The notes below the pieces were generated by a model, which made no database searches, was not told the DNA's origin, and saw only the letters and a list, made by a program, of their open reading frames with translations. Source: Ciceribacter thiooxidans (GTDB taxonomy: Bacteria; Pseudomonadota; Alphaproteobacteria; Rhizobiales; Rhizobiaceae). Taken from it: a DNA stretch of 64,000 bases. Positions 55,934-64,000 of the stretch are shown piece by piece. A program made the position numbers and the translations under genes. Each line of letters opens with the position of its first letter. Positions within the stretch are counted from its first letter, which is position 1. The DNA lies in contig NZ_CP059896.1 in the NCBI RefSeq assembly GCF_014126615.1, positions 3,296,501 to 3,360,500 of the forward strand, read 5' to 3'.

Positions 55934-56955
55934 ATGCCGAAGATCACAGAGAACGAGCAGCTTACCTTTCCGATCCTGATAGGCGACATCGGGGGACAAA
56001 TGCACGCTTTTCGATCCTGATCGACACCTATGCCGAGCCCCGGCAGTTTCCGATCGTCCACACTGCTGCTTTTTCGACGATCGAGGACGCGATCCAGCAG
56101 GGCGTGCTCGACAAGACCTCGATCCAGCCGCGCTCTGCGATCCTTGCGATCGCGGGTCCGATCAATGCCGACGAAATTCCGCTGACCAATTGCGACTGGG
56201 TCGTGCGTCCGAAGGCGATGATTGAAGAAATGGGGTTCGAGGATGTTCTGATCGTCAACGACTTCGAGGCGCAGGCCCTCGCCGTTGCTTCGCTTTCGGA
56301 CGAGAATCGCGAACCGATCGGTCCGCTCTCCGAAAGCCCGATCGCCTCTCGTGTGGTGCTGGGTCCCGGCACCGGTCTCGGCGTCGCCGGACTGCTGCAT
56401 GCGCAGCACACCTGGTTTCCGATCCCCGGCGAAGGCGGACATGTCGACATGGGGCCGCGCAGCGACCGCGATTTCGAGATATTCCCACACCTCGCGCGCA
56501 TCGAAGGTCGCATTTCCGGTGAGCAGCTTCTCTGTGGTCGCGGAATCGTCAACATCTATGATGCGGTTTGTGCAGCCGACGGCGTAAAACCTCGATGGGC
56601 CGACCCGGCCGATGTTTCGACACACGGACTTTCCGGCAGCGACAAACAAGCTGCTGAGACTCTCTCGCTGTTCGTCACCTACCTCGGACGGCTTGCCGGG
56701 GATCTCGCTCTCGTGTTCATGGCTCGGGGTGGTGTGTTCCTTGCCGGCGGCATTCCTCAGAAGATTCTGCCTGCACTGAAGCGTCCGGAATTCCGCGCCG
56801 CCTTCGAGGACAAGGCACCGCATACAGGGCTGATGCACACCATTCCAACGTTCGTGGTCACTCATCCGCTCGCGGCACTCTCGGGACTCGCGAATTTTGC
56901 GCGCACGCCTGCAAATTTCGGCCTCGCGACCGATGGAAGGCGCTGGCGCCGCTGA
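55934..56955 (+). pseudogene. glk: Glucokinase, N-terminal frameshift
   Basis: A ROK-unrelated (proteobacterial Glk family) glucokinase phosphorylating glucose with ATP. The start ATG 55934 has CAGGAG upstream and begins [21 protein letters not shown]; the frame then breaks at the GGGGG run 55991-55995. One added G restores [20 protein letters not shown]. The rest is intact: [52 protein letters not shown] and [13 protein letters not shown]. Loss of the only phosphate-loop residues by a real mutation is unlikely; a base-call error fits better. Confidence 0.9.
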
Positions 56956-56961
56956 CGGCTG

Positions 56962-56985
56962 AAAAGGCGGCGTCCGCTTTTTTGT
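56962..56985 (+). terminator. Rho-independent terminator after glk
   Basis: AAAAGGCGG-CGT-CCGCTTTTTT makes a short stem with one bulged G and a T-run, 6 bases after the glk stop. Confidence 0.65.
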
Positions 56986-57071
56986 GGCCAAGGGGTTTGC
57001 GACTGGTTATAGAGCGCTAGGCCATTGTGTCCGGTCGTCCGGACGCGCAGTTCCACGGGGAATGCCTTTAT

Positions 57072-58865
57072 TTGGAAGCCAGCAAGACACACAAGACGCC
57101 CGTCAGTTCGAGCAGCATCACAACTGTTCTGAAGCGGATCATCGCCGAGAACGGGCGCGATCACGTCAAGGGCTATATCTTCGCTGTCCTCTGCCTTGCC
57201 GTGGTGGCGCTGACGACCGCCTTCACTGCCTGGATCATGGAAACGGTGGTGAACGAGGCCTTCGCCAACCAGAGAGCGGATATCGTCTGGCTCATCTGCG
57301 GTGCCATTCTCGGCGCCTTCATGCTGCGCGGCCTTGCAAGCTACGGTCAGGCGGTCACCCTTTCGAAAATCGGCAACAACATCGTTGCACGTTATCAACG
57401 TCGCCTCTTTTCGCATCTGATGACCCTTTCGCTGGGCTTCTTCAGCGAGTCACGCTCGGCCCATCTTGCCGCACAGATCAGCCAGAACATCAACGGTATC
57501 CGTGATGTTCTCAATCTCACGGTCACTTCGACCGCGCGCGACCTGCTGACATTGATTGCACTCATCGGCGTCATGTTCGCCAAGGACTGGCTGCTGACAT
57601 TGATCGTCTTCGTTGTCGCGCCGCCGCTGCTCTATGCCCTGCGTTACCTGTCGAAGCGACTACGTGCGGCAACGCGCGAGTCTATCATCTTCAACAGCCA
57701 CGTGCTGGGTGCCATGCAGGAGACGATCCAGGGCATCGCGATCGTCAAGGCGTTCACAATGGAAGACGAACTGGACCGCAAGGTCCAGAGCACGATCGCC
57801 GCCGCGGAGCGCCGCGCGAACCGTATCGCCAGGCTGAGCGAACGCACGTCGCCGCTGACGGAAACCTTCGCGGGCGTCGCCATCTCCAGCGTAATCGCCT
57901 ACGCGGCGTTTCGGTCCATCTATGGTGGCGTGCTGCCGGGCGCCTTCTTCTCCTTCATCGCGGCGCTGTTGATGGCCTACGAACCGGCAAAGCGGCTCGC
58001 CAAGCTGCAGGTGCAGATGGAACGCGCCGTCGTCAATGCACGGATGATCTACGAAATCCTCGACATGGAAAGCCCGCAACGTGACAGGCGGGACGCAACC
58101 GAGCTCAAGGTCGACAGGGCCTGTATCGAATTTCGCGGCGTCAGGTTTGCCTATGGTAACAACGAGCCGGTGCTGAAGGGTATCGACTTCGTCGCTGAGG
58201 GCGGCAAGACCACGGCGCTTGTCGGCCCGTCCGGAGCCGGCAAGTCCACGGTGATTACGCTCGTTCCACGGTTCTATGATCCCGCGGAGGGTGAGATCCT
58301 GATCGACGGCCAGAATATTGCGTCCGTCACAAAGGCGTCGCTACGCGGACATATCGCCTACGTTTCCCAACAGCCCTATCTCTTTGAAGGGACGATCCGC
58401 GACAACATTCGCTATGGTCGTCCTGACGCGACCAATGCCGAGATCGAGGAAGCGGCCCGCCTCGCCTATGCACACGACTTCATCCTCGCTCAGCCTATGG
58501 GGTATGACACCCCTGTCGGCGAAAACGGCGTCACACTTTCCGGCGGCCAGCGGCAACGGCTATCGATCGCCCGTGCGCTTGTCCGCAATGCACCGATCCT
58601 GTTGCTTGACGAAGCGACCTCCGCACTCGACACGGAGTCGGAAGCCGCCGTTCAGAAGGCTCTGGACGAGGCAATGACCGGACGCACCGTGATCGTCATT
58701 GCCCACCGGCTTTCGACTATCATCAAGGCGGACAAGATCATCGTGATGCAGAGCGGGACGATCGCCGAGGAAGGCACCCATCAGTCGCTTGCACAGCGTC
58801 CCAACGGCCTCTACGCTCGACTGAACCAGCTGCAGCCAGGCAGCGGCAATAACGAATTCTTCTGA
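57072..58865 (+). CDS. MsbA-like ABC exporter (lipid or multidrug)
   Basis: A half-transporter of about 597 residues: six membrane helices (residues 30-280), then one ATPase with Walker A VGPSGAGKST, Q-loop YVSQQPYLFEG, signature [15 protein letters not shown] and Walker B ILLLDEATSALD. It works as a homodimer; MsbA-type relatives flip lipid A, but drug export cannot be excluded. The likely start is TTG 57072 (with GGGGAA upstream); GTG 57027 adds 15 odd residues. Confidence 0.9.
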   Translation: MEASKTHKTPVSSSSITTVLKRIIAENGRDHVKGYIFAVLCLAVVALTTAFTAWIMETVVNEAFANQRADIVWLICGAILGAFMLRGLASYGQAVTLSKIGNNIVARYQRRLFSHLMTLSLGFFSESRSAHLAAQISQNINGIRDVLNLTVTSTARDLLTLIALIGVMFAKDWLLTLIVFVVAPPLLYALRYLSKRLRAATRESIIFNSHVLGAMQETIQGIAIVKAFTMEDELDRKVQSTIAAAERRANRIARLSERTSPLTETFAGVAISSVIAYAAFRSIYGGVLPGAFFSFIAALLMAYEPAKRLAKLQVQMERAVVNARMIYEILDMESPQRDRRDATELKVDRACIEFRGVRFAYGNNEPVLKGIDFVAEGGKTTALVGPSGAGKSTVITLVPRFYDPAEGEILIDGQNIASVTKASLRGHIAYVSQQPYLFEGTIRDNIRYGRPDATNAEIEEAARLAYAHDFILAQPMGYDTPVGENGVTLSGGQRQRLSIARALVRNAPILLLDEATSALDTESEAAVQKALDEAMTGRTVIVIAHRLSTIIKADKIIVMQSGTIAEEGTHQSLAQRPNGLYARLNQLQPGSGNNEFF

Positions 58866-58877
58866 GGTTGGAAGGCC

Positions 58878-59702
58878 ATGAGCGGTGCCATGAAACTCGT
58901 CGTCGTCGGAGCCGGTGGCCGCATGGGCCAGACGGTGCTGCGTCTCATCCGGGCGACGGAAGATGCCGTGGTTCACGCCGCGGTCGAACGGTCCGGTTCG
59001 CCCTTGATCGGCAGGGATGCGGGAGAACTGGCCGGGCTCGGCTCCATCGGCGTTCCGGTGACCGACGATCCCCTCGCGGCGTTCGTTCACGCCGACGGGG
59101 TCATTGATTTCACATCACCTGCGGCAAGCGTGGAATATGCTGGTCTCGCCGCGCAGGCGCGGATCGTCCATGTCATCGGCTCGACCGGCTGCACCGCGGA
59201 TGACGATGCGAAAATCGCTGCGGCAGCACGCCATGCGCGGGTCGTCAAATCCGGCAATATGAGCCTTGGGGTCAACCTGCTCTCCGTCCTCGTCAAACAG
59301 GCCGCCCAGGCGCTTGACGCTGCCGGCTGGGACATCGAGGTGCTGGAAATGCACCACAAGCGCAAGGTGGACGCGCCGTCTGGGACCGCATTGCTCCTCG
59401 GGCAAGCCGCCGCCGAAGGGCGCGGCATCGATCTTGCCGACCATTCCGTCCGCGTGCGCGACGGGCATACGGGACCACGCGAGGAGGGCAGCATCGGCTT
59501 CGCCACTCTGCGCGGCGGCTCCGTGATTGGCGAGCACTCCGTCCTCTTCGCCGGTGAAGGCGAGACGATTACTCTTTCCCATAGCGCCGGCGATCGCTCG
59601 CTCTTTGCGCGCGGTGCGCTCCGGGCTGCACTCTGGGCGCGGGACAAGAAGCCCGGCCTCTATTCCATGCTCGATGTCCTCGGGCTTTCTTCATCCATCT
59701 AG
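58878..59702 (+). CDS. dapB: 4-hydroxy-tetrahydrodipicolinate reductase
   Basis: A 274-residue enzyme of lysine and diaminopimelate synthesis. Seen: the NAD(P) loop [13 protein letters not shown] near residue 7, [21 protein letters not shown], and the catalytic [18 protein letters not shown] with the His/Lys pair. Cytosolic. It lies 12 bases after the exporter and 25 before gpmA, on the same strand, suggesting one transcript. Confidence 0.97.
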   Translation: MSGAMKLVVVGAGGRMGQTVLRLIRATEDAVVHAAVERSGSPLIGRDAGELAGLGSIGVPVTDDPLAAFVHADGVIDFTSPAASVEYAGLAAQARIVHVIGSTGCTADDDAKIAAAARHARVVKSGNMSLGVNLLSVLVKQAAQALDAAGWDIEVLEMHHKRKVDAPSGTALLLGQAAAEGRGIDLADHSVRVRDGHTGPREEGSIGFATLRGGSVIGEHSVLFAGEGETITLSHSAGDRSLFARGALRAALWARDKKPGLYSMLDVLGLSSSI

Positions 59703-59727
59703 ATAATTCCTTGCGGAGGATTTTCCC

Positions 59728-60363
59728 ATGAGCGGTACTCTCGTACTGGTCCGTCACGGCCAGAGCGAATGGAATCTCAAGAACCTGTTCACCGGCTGGC
59801 GCGATCCGGGCCTGACCGAACTCGGCATCCAGGAGGCTGAAGCCGGCGGCCAAGCTCTCGCCGATTATGGGATGAAGTTCGACGTCGCCTTCACCTCCGC
59901 TTTGTCGCGAGCGCAGAAGACCTGTGAGATCATCCTGAACAAGGTTGGGCAATCGAGCCTCGAGACCGTCCGTGACGAGGCCCTGAATGAGCGGGATTAC
60001 GGTGACCTCTCCGGCCTCAACAAGGATGACGCGCGCGCCAAGTGGGGCGAGGAACAGGTGCATATCTGGCGACGCTCCTATGACGTTCCGCCGCCGGGTG
60101 GTGAGAGCCTGCGTGACACCGGTGCCCGCGTCTGGCCTTACTACATGACCGACATCCTGCCGCGTGTCCTGCGCGGCGAGAAGGTTCTGGTCGCCGCGCA
60201 CGGCAATTCGCTACGCGCGCTCGTCATGGTTCTCGACCGTCTCTCCAAGGAGCAGATCCTCAAGCTCAACCTGGCGACCGGCGTGCCGATGGTCTACAAG
60301 CTCAATCCGGACTCGACCGTCGCCAGCAAGGAAGTGCTCGGCGACATGTCCGGCGCCCATTGA
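59728..60363 (+). CDS. gpmA: 2,3-bisphosphoglycerate-dependent phosphoglycerate mutase
   Basis: A 211-residue glycolytic enzyme. Seen: catalytic [23 protein letters not shown] with the phosphorylated His near residue 9, [40 protein letters not shown], and [12 protein letters not shown] with the second His. GGAGGA precedes the ATG. Converges with phnF. Confidence 0.97.
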   Translation: MSGTLVLVRHGQSEWNLKNLFTGWRDPGLTELGIQEAEAGGQALADYGMKFDVAFTSALSRAQKTCEIILNKVGQSSLETVRDEALNERDYGDLSGLNKDDARAKWGEEQVHIWRRSYDVPPPGGESLRDTGARVWPYYMTDILPRVLRGEKVLVAAHGNSLRALVMVLDRLSKEQILKLNLATGVPMVYKLNPDSTVASKEVLGDMSGAH

Positions 60364-60376
60364 GCTTCTGCTGCGA

Positions 60377-61114
60377 TCAACTTGCTATCGTGAACTGGAC
60401 GCGGTCAGCCGGAAAACGGGTGACCGCGTACTGTATCGGGACTCCCGAAAGATCCGTATTCACGGCCCTCGTTACCAAGAGGATCGCCCCCGGCGTAAGC
60501 TCAAGCGCGGCAATGTCGGCGGTTTCCGCGTGGGTCGCGGAGATTTCGGTAACGGAGCGCAGATAGTCGCCCAGGCCCAGCGCCGCAAGTGCTTCCGTGA
60601 TCGAACCGCTGCGGGCGAAGACTTCGCCGATACCCTTGAAGCGCTCGGCGGGAAACCAGGCGGTCGAGCGCGATACGGCGCGGCCGTCAGCCTTGCGCAA
60701 TGCCTCCAGCCGGACAACCGGCGTCCCGGCCTCAAGCGCGAGCCAACGAGCAACCTCCGGGTCGGCTGGCTCGATTTCCGACGACAGCAGTAGTCCCTGC
60801 AAATCGCGCGCCTGATCGCCGATACCCTCCGTGAATCGCGTCCTGCGCGAGATCGGAAAATTGAAACGTTCTTTGCGGACGATCAGGGTACCGCGTCCCT
60901 GCACCGCCTGCACGATGCCCTCCTGGGCCAGCGCCGCAAGGGCGCTGCGCACTGTATGGCGGTTGACGCCGAACTGTCCGGCCAGCACCAGCTCTGGCGG
61001 CACCATGCCGCTTTCGTCGAAGTCTCCCCTGGAAATAGCTTCTCGAATTCTGTCGGCAATCTGGCGCCAGAGGGCAACGCCCGCCCGCCTCTCCACTCGT
61101 TTCAAATCCGTCAT
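60377..61114 (-). CDS. phnF: GntR/HutC-family regulator PhnF
   Basis: A 245-residue repressor: GntR helix-turn-helix ALWRQIADRIREAI...GQFGVNRHTVRSALAALAQEGIVQAVQGRGT at about residues 14-80, then a UTRA effector domain (VRLEALRKADGRAVSRSTAWFPAERF). Divergent from phnG with a short gap full of palindromes, so it likely represses the C-P lyase operon. Its ATG coincides with the PHO box and no good ribosome site is seen, so the start is less sure. Confidence 0.92.
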   Translation of the reverse strand: MTDLKRVERRAGVALWRQIADRIREAISRGDFDESGMVPPELVLAGQFGVNRHTVRSALAALAQEGIVQAVQGRGTLIVRKERFNFPISRRTRFTEGIGDQARDLQGLLLSSEIEPADPEVARWLALEAGTPVVRLEALRKADGRAVSRSTAWFPAERFKGIGEVFARSGSITEALAALGLGDYLRSVTEISATHAETADIAALELTPGAILLVTRAVNTDLSGVPIQYAVTRFPADRVQFTIAS

Positions 61115-61130
61115 GTCACACGCTTGTCAC
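61113..61130 (+). promoter_or_regulatory. PHO box of the phn operon
   Basis: ATGTCAC-ACGC-TTGTCAC: two TGTCA repeats 11 bases apart, matching the PhoB box CTGTCAT-N4-CTGTCAC at most positions. A TATTCA hexamer at 61141, 10 bases downstream, can serve as -10. PhoB activation on phosphate limitation is expected. Confidence 0.75.
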
Positions 61131-61144
61131 GCCCATTGGATATT

Positions 61145-61162
61145 CATACATTCAGTTGTATG
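61145..61162. promoter_or_regulatory. Inverted repeat CATACA-N6-TGTATG in the phn promoter
   Basis: Perfect 6-bp arms around 6 bases, near the predicted -10 region. A candidate PhnF operator; it resembles neither PHO box nor the next palindrome. Confidence 0.5.
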
Positions 61163-61164
61163 GT

Positions 61165-61182
61165 TGTCTATATTAATAGACA
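61165..61182. promoter_or_regulatory. Palindrome TGTCTAT-ATTA-ATAGACA upstream of phnG
   Basis: Perfect 7-bp arms with a 4-base centre, 15 bases before the phnG ATG. GntR/HutC-type regulators bind GTCTA/TAGAC-type sites, so this is the best PhnF operator candidate (inference). Confidence 0.65.
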
Positions 61183-61197
61183 TTTTGGAGTCTGACA

Positions 61198-61671
61198 ATG
61201 GATGCCAGCAAACAAACTGCAAAGGGCGAGGCGACCGGCGACCGCAAGCATGCGATCGATCTGCTCGGCCGTGCGACCGGCAAGGAGCTGACTGCCGCCT
61301 GGGCGGCGCTCGCACCACAACCAAGCGTCCAGGCGCTGCGGGGACCGGAAACCGGGCTCGTTATGGTCCGAGGTCGTATCGGCGGCGGCGGTGCCCCCTT
61401 TAATCTCGGTGAAGCGACGGTCAGTCGCGCGACGGTACGGTTGGCAAACGGCATCGTCGGCTTTGGCCAATCGCTCGGCACAGATCGTGAGAAGGCAAGG
61501 CTCGCAGCCATCTTCGACGCGCTTTGGCAACAGGCAGATACGCGCGATTTCGTTGAGACGCGCCTGCTGTCGCCGATTGCCGCCCGCATCGCCGCCGATG
61601 ACGGGCGCAAGACCCAACAGACCGCGGCCACGCGCGTCGATTTCTTCACGATGGTGAGAGGAGAGGACTGA
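61198..61671 (+). CDS. phnG: C-P lyase complex subunit PhnG
   Basis: A 157-residue subunit of the carbon-phosphorus lyase core. Seen: KHAIDLLGRATGKELTAAW, VMVRGRIGGGGAPFNLGEATVSRATVRL near residues 58-85 and GFGQSLGTDREKARLAAIFDALWQ. GGAG lies 8 bases before the ATG. First gene of the operon; overlaps phnH by one base. Confidence 0.95.
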   Translation: MDASKQTAKGEATGDRKHAIDLLGRATGKELTAAWAALAPQPSVQALRGPETGLVMVRGRIGGGGAPFNLGEATVSRATVRLANGIVGFGQSLGTDREKARLAAIFDALWQQADTRDFVETRLLSPIAARIAADDGRKTQQTAATRVDFFTMVRGED

Positions 61672-62279
61672 TGACTCTCAGGACAGAGGCCTTGACCGGT
61701 GGCTACATCGACCCGGTCCACGATGCGCAAAGCACGTTTCGCATGCTCATGGACGGCATGGCCAGACCGGGCACGGTGAAAACCATTGTTCCGCCCATCG
61801 AGCCGCCCGCTCCCTTGGGTCCGGCGGCAGGTGCCATCGCGCTTGCGCTCTGCGATAACGACACACTCGTCTGGCTTTCCGCCGGCCTGGCGAAATCGCC
61901 GATCGCCGAGTGGATCGGCTTTCATACGGGCGCACCGGTAACGCGCGAGAAATCGGAAGGGCGCTTTGCCTTCATCGAGGCCGGCTCTCCGATCGCCTCG
62001 TTTGGCCTCTTTGCGCTCGGCAGCCAGGAATATCCGGACCGGTCGACAACGGTGGTCATCGAGGTCTCCCGTCTGGAAGGGGGAGCACCGCTTATCCTGC
62101 GCGGCCCGGGCATCCGCGAAAGCGTGACGATCGCGCCCATCGGACTTCCGGACATCTTCCTCCGGCAGTGGGCCGACAACCGTGCGCTCTTTCCCCGCGG
62201 AATCGACGTCGTGCTGACCGCAGGGCGGCAATTTCTCTGCCTGCCGAGAACCTGCAAAATCAGTACCGGGGAGATCTGA
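61671..62279 (+). CDS. phnH: C-P lyase complex subunit PhnH
   Basis: A 202-residue subunit. Seen: VHDAQSTFRMLMDGMARPGTVKTI near the N-terminus, ALALCDNDTLVWL and LRGPGIRESVTIAP; ends FPRGIDVVLTAGRQFLCLPRT. Follows phnG and lies 3 bases before phnI. Part of the PhnGHIJ core. Confidence 0.95.
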   Translation: MTLRTEALTGGYIDPVHDAQSTFRMLMDGMARPGTVKTIVPPIEPPAPLGPAAGAIALALCDNDTLVWLSAGLAKSPIAEWIGFHTGAPVTREKSEGRFAFIEAGSPIASFGLFALGSQEYPDRSTTVVIEVSRLEGGAPLILRGPGIRESVTIAPIGLPDIFLRQWADNRALFPRGIDVVLTAGRQFLCLPRTCKISTGEI

Positions 62280-62282
62280 CGA

Positions 62283-63389
62283 ATGTATGTTGCCGTCAAA
62301 GGTGGAGAAACCGCGATCGCCAACGCCCATCGCCTGATGGCAGACCGGCGTCGCGGCGACCGTGACCTACCGCCGGTCACCATCGACCAAATCAGCGAGC
62401 AGCTCGGTCTTGCCGTCGATCGTGTCATGGCGGAAGCCTCGCTCTACGACCGGGCGCTTGCCGCCCTCGCCATCAAGCAGTCGCGCGGCGATATGATCGA
62501 AGCGATCTTCCTGCTGCGCGCCTACCGCACGACGTTGCCCCGCTACGGTTACTCGGTTGCCATCGACACCGCGGAGATGAAGATCGAGCGGCGCATCTCG
62601 GCGACCTACAAGGATCTTCCGGGAGGGCAACTCCTGGGCCCGACGTTCGATTACACGCATCGCCTTCTCGATCCGGATCTGATGGGGGATGAGGCGGTTG
62701 AAGAGCCGGCCCTCAAGGACAGCGAGTCCGAGAGAATAATGCGGGTCTCGGAGATCCTGGCAGAAGAAGGGCTGGTCGAGCCCGACGGCGACATGCCCGA
62801 GGACCATATGACGGGAGACATTACCCGCGAGCCGATCGATTTTCCGATGCCGCGCGACCTGCGCCTTCAGGCACTTGCCCGCGGCGACGAGGGCTTCCTC
62901 CTTGCCCTCGGCTATTCCACCCAGCGCGGTTACGGCCGCACCCACCCCTTCGCCGGCGAAATCCGCATCGGCGAAGTCGAGGTGGAAATGGACGTTCCCG
63001 AGCTCGGTTTCGCAGTCTCGCTCGGACGCATCCGGGTGACCGAGTGTCAGATGGTCAACCAGTTCAAGGGATCTGCGAAAGCACCGCCGCAGTTCACACG
63101 CGGATATGGCCTCGTGTTCGGCCAGAGCGAACGCAAGGCGATGGCCATGTCGCTCGTCGACCGTGCCTTGCGGGCGGAGGAATTCGGTGAGGACATCGTC
63201 GCCCCGGCACAGGATGAGGAATTCGTGATCTCACATTCCGACAACGTGCAGGCAACCGGCTTCGTCGAACACCTGAAGCTGCCGCACTACGTCGACTTCC
63301 AGGCCGAACTCGAACTCGTGCGCCGCATGCGGGCAGAATATGAGGCCGGCAGGTCCAATCGTTTCATCGACAAGGAGGCTGCGGAATGA
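62283..63389 (+). CDS. phnI: C-P lyase subunit PhnI (nucleosidase-type)
   Basis: A 368-residue core subunit that exchanges the phosphonate onto the ribose 1-position of ATP, releasing adenine (known for Escherichia coli with PhnGHL). Seen: MYVAVKGGETAIANAHRLMADRRRGD, AEASLYDRALAALAIKQSRGDMIEAIFLLRAYRTTLPR, DLPGGQLLGPTFDYTHRLLD and FVLALGYSTQRGYGRTHPFAGEIRIGE-type segments. Its stop overlaps the phnJ ATG. Confidence 0.96.
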   Translation: MYVAVKGGETAIANAHRLMADRRRGDRDLPPVTIDQISEQLGLAVDRVMAEASLYDRALAALAIKQSRGDMIEAIFLLRAYRTTLPRYGYSVAIDTAEMKIERRISATYKDLPGGQLLGPTFDYTHRLLDPDLMGDEAVEEPALKDSESERIMRVSEILAEEGLVEPDGDMPEDHMTGDITREPIDFPMPRDLRLQALARGDEGFLLALGYSTQRGYGRTHPFAGEIRIGEVEVEMDVPELGFAVSLGRIRVTECQMVNQFKGSAKAPPQFTRGYGLVFGQSERKAMAMSLVDRALRAEEFGEDIVAPAQDEEFVISHSDNVQATGFVEHLKLPHYVDFQAELELVRRMRAEYEAGRSNRFIDKEAAE

Positions 63390-64000
63390 GCGCCGTGCCA
63401 GAGCTCGCCCAATACAATTTCGCCTATCTCGACGAACAGACGAAGCGGATGATCCGGCGGGCTATCCTGAAGGCGATCGCGATTCCCGGCTATCAGGTCC
63501 CGTTCGCGTCGCGCGAAATGCCGATGCCCTACGGTTGGGGCACCGGCGGTGTGCAGGTTACGGCCTCGATCATCGGAGCGGACGACGTGCTGAAGGTCAT
63601 CGACCAGGGCGCCGACGACACGACGAACGCGGTGTCGATCCGTGCCTTCTTCCAGAAGGTTGCCAATGTCGCGGTCACCACGCATACGCACGAGGCGACC
63701 ATCATCCAGACGCGCCACCGCATCCCGGAAAAGCCGCTCAACGAAAACCAGGTGCTCGTCTACCAGGTGCCGATCCCGGAACCCTTGCGCTTCCTCGAAC
63801 CCCGCGAAACCGAGACCCGCAAGATGCATGCGCTCGAGGAATACGGGCTCATGCACGTGAAACTCTACGAGGACATCGCCAGGAACGGCCATATCGCGAC
63901 GACCTACGCCTATCCGGTGAAGGTCAACGGCCGCTACGTCATGGATCCCTCCCCGACGCCGAAGTTCGACAATCCGAAGATGCACATGTCGGACGCCCTG
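63386..64000 (+). CDS. phnJ: C-P lyase radical SAM enzyme PhnJ (partial)
   Basis: The catalytic subunit that breaks the C-P bond using a 4Fe-4S cluster and SAM. The first 205 codons are present: YNFAYLDEQTKRMIRRAILKAIAIPGYQVPFASREMPMPYGWGTGGVQVTAS, FFQKVANVAVTTHTHEATIIQTRHR. The window ends before the cysteine-rich cluster motif, so that part cannot be checked. ATG overlaps phnI. Confidence 0.96.
   Translation, partial: MSAVPELAQYNFAYLDEQTKRMIRRAILKAIAIPGYQVPFASREMPMPYGWGTGGVQVTASIIGADDVLKVIDQGADDTTNAVSIRAFFQKVANVAVTTHTHEATIIQTRHRIPEKPLNENQVLVYQVPIPEPLRFLEPRETETRKMHALEEYGLMHVKLYEDIARNGHIATTYAYPVKVNGRYVMDPSPTPKFDNPKMHMSDAL

Overview
The window reads as ordinary high-GC chromosome of an alphaproteobacterium in the Rhizobiaceae, most like Sinorhizobium/Ensifer. 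This is a judgement from protein content (BA14K-family protein, rhizobial CueR/CopA/CopZ set, fused-ATPase YejF, complete Flp/Tad pilus locus, 2,3-BPG-dependent GpmA beside DapB), not from a database search. I see no phage, insertion sequence, CRISPR array or genomic island. Both tRNA genes have clean flanks.

Layout. 0-3.7 kb: lepA, then a divergent HxlR regulator / ABM monooxygenase pair with a clear palindrome between them, and small stress-type genes. 3.8-7.1 kb: copper efflux unit copA-cueR-copZ, with two CueR-type operators. 7.2-15.9 kb: mixed genes (YcgN-like Cys-cluster protein, class A penicillin-binding protein, DUF1214 and DUF1254 pair, DUF2336 protein, amidotransferase, SelW-like protein, BA14K protein, tRNA-Leu, VanZ-like protein). 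16-18.7 kb: NlpC/P60 peptidase, MarR-like regulator and leucyl aminopeptidase. 18.8-31.6 kb: type IVc (Flp/Tad) pilus locus, pilA-cpaABCDEF-tadBC on the minus strand, with tadD, a stand-alone secretin N-domain protein and two TadE-like pseudopilins on the plus strand. 31.8-43.4 kb: nucleoside uptake and salvage (deoB-add-upp on plus; an eight-gene minus-strand run bmp-ABC-permease-permease-cdd-punA-deoC-deoA). 43.6-48.3 kb: msrA, tRNA-Ser, CoxG-like protein, pncB and a GhrA-like reductase. 48.3-54.2 kb: peptide transporter yejABEF. 54.4-60.4 kb: mepA, mgsA, glk, an MsbA-like exporter, dapB, gpmA. 60.4-64 kb: the start of a C-P lyase operon, phnF divergent from phnGHIJ, with a PHO box and palindromes between them; phnJ runs off the window.

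How the parts work together. The nucleoside block can import nucleosides, deaminate and phosphorolyse them, and feed pentose phosphates to central metabolism (DeoB, DeoC). The phn operon takes phosphonates as phosphorus source and carries both a Pho-type and a local GntR-type control signal. The copper unit is a self-regulated efflux circuit.

Data quality. Six genes (class A PBP, DUF1254, DUF2336, pepA, yejF, glk) are each broken by exactly one missing base, and in every case adding one G (or C) to a G/C run restores the full protein. Several are housekeeping genes, so I read this as systematic homopolymer under-calling in the assembly rather than pseudogenisation. I found no strong candidate for a wholly new system. 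The most unusual items are the stand-alone secretin N-domain gene, the structured pilA upstream region, the coding-like stretch after the ABM gene, and the doubly marked phn promoter.
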